This document shows positions 7,351 through 7,583 of a stretch of DNA of 7,583 nt, one piece after another. The stretch spans positions 1-7,583 of the forward strand of contig JARGNS010000173.1 in the NCBI GenBank assembly GCA_029213105.1. The letters are read 5' to 3'. The position numbers and the translations under genes are program-made. How positions within the stretch are numbered: position 1 is the stretch's first letter; every line of letters starts with the position of its first letter. The DNA comes from Planctomycetota bacterium. GTDB lineage: Bacteria > Planctomycetota > PLA2 > JAEUHO01. The notes below the pieces were generated by a model that saw nothing but the letters and a program-made list of their open reading frames with translations, was not told the DNA's origin and ran no database searches.

Positions 7351-7583
7351 CGCGGCCCACCCTGCCAATGGGCGCGCAGCCACGAGCGCGGCCAGCGCGC
7401 GAGGAACGCGGCGCGGTCCGCGGCAGGGGTCCAGGAAGCCGACGGCGGCGCCGCGCTGCGCGCGCGCACCGCGGCCAGCGCCTCGCGCGCGGCGGGGCCG
7501 TCCCCGGGTCCGGCGGCGGCGCCGCGGGCGCGGGTGCGGCCGGGCAGCACCAGCCCGGCGCCGGTGGCGGCGCCGAGGGGCCG
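7347..7583 (-). CDS. C-terminus of an unrecognised protein (5' end beyond the window)
   Basis: An open frame enters from the right edge and ends at TGA (7347-7349), giving 78 visible residues. Most of it is Ala, Gly, Pro and Arg, as expected of linker sequence in a high-GC genome. The last part, with WTPAADRAAFLARWPRSW and a further LRAHW, has two aromatic, amphipathic helical stretches that look like real protein. The stop overlaps the recG start as ATGA, a common sign of translational coupling, and is the best reason to accept the gene. The GTG at 7550 is a possible start, but the frame stays open to the window edge, so I treat the gene as truncated by the window. I do not recognise the family. 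Confidence 0.55.
   Translation of the reverse strand, partial: RPLGAATGAGLVLPGRTRARGAAAGPGDGPAAREALAAVRARSAAPPSASWTPAADRAAFLARWPRSWLRAHWQGGPR
7357..7363 (-). promoter_or_regulatory. Ribosome-binding site for recG
   Basis: AGGGTGG on the minus strand ends 6 bases before the ATG at 7350. It is a good Shine-Dalgarno-like match with normal spacing. It supports 7350 over the longer GTG start at 7383, and it lies inside the end of the upstream coding sequence, as expected for coupled genes. Confidence 0.45.

Noticed and set aside
1..7583. CRISPR arrays, tRNA or rRNA genes, insertion sequences, phage or defence genes
   Set aside because: I saw no regularly spaced repeats, tRNA-like cloverleaf, transposase or integrase motif, or terminal inverted repeats. 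The intergenic gaps are all under 80 bases.

Overview
The window is very GC-rich (roughly 70% by eye, with codon third positions almost all G or C) and gene-dense. It reads as an ordinary chromosomal segment of a Gram-negative-type bacterium. Five genes can be supported. One runs rightward (rho, on +). Four run leftward as one apparent operon: an unidentified gene cut by the window edge, recG, a large exported HEAT-repeat protein, and a small lytic transglycosylase. Planctomycetota is my best guess for the lineage. The clues are the large exported HEAT-repeat protein with recurring LTG...WxxW elements and the Rho P-loop PPRTGKT, but this is inference from family style; other high-GC Gram-negative phyla are not excluded.

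Layout. Bases 1-1439 (+): transcription termination factor Rho. Its reading frame is open to the left edge, and a Pro-rich, acidic and then Arg-rich segment precedes the usual Rho N-terminal domain. Bases 1440-1514: a short convergent intergenic stretch with a GC palindrome. Bases 1515-2013 (-): a lytic transglycosylase whose hydrophobic N-terminus and catalytic domain lie in two frames, so one base is in excess or two are missing. Bases 2016-5183 (-): a 1055-residue exported HEAT-repeat protein. Bases 5184-5235: a 52-base leader between recG and the HEAT gene. Bases 5236-7350 (-): RecG, complete, with all helicase motifs. Bases 7347 to the right edge (-): the C-terminus of an unrecognised protein whose stop overlaps the recG start (ATGA).

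How the genes fit together. Rho and RecG are housekeeping nucleic-acid enzymes: transcription termination, and remodelling of stalled replication forks and branched recombination intermediates. The HEAT protein and the transglycosylase both carry export signals and are separated by only 2 bases. They probably form a translationally coupled envelope pair, in which a large protein-interaction scaffold is made with a peptidoglycan-cleaving enzyme. That partnership is inference.

I found no CRISPR array, tRNA or rRNA, insertion sequence, phage gene, toxin-antitoxin pair or defence cassette. The window does not show a convincing new biological system. The points most worth checking are the split transglycosylase frame, the repeated LTG...WxxW modules in the HEAT protein, and the Rho N-terminal extension with its P-loop Lys-to-Arg substitution.
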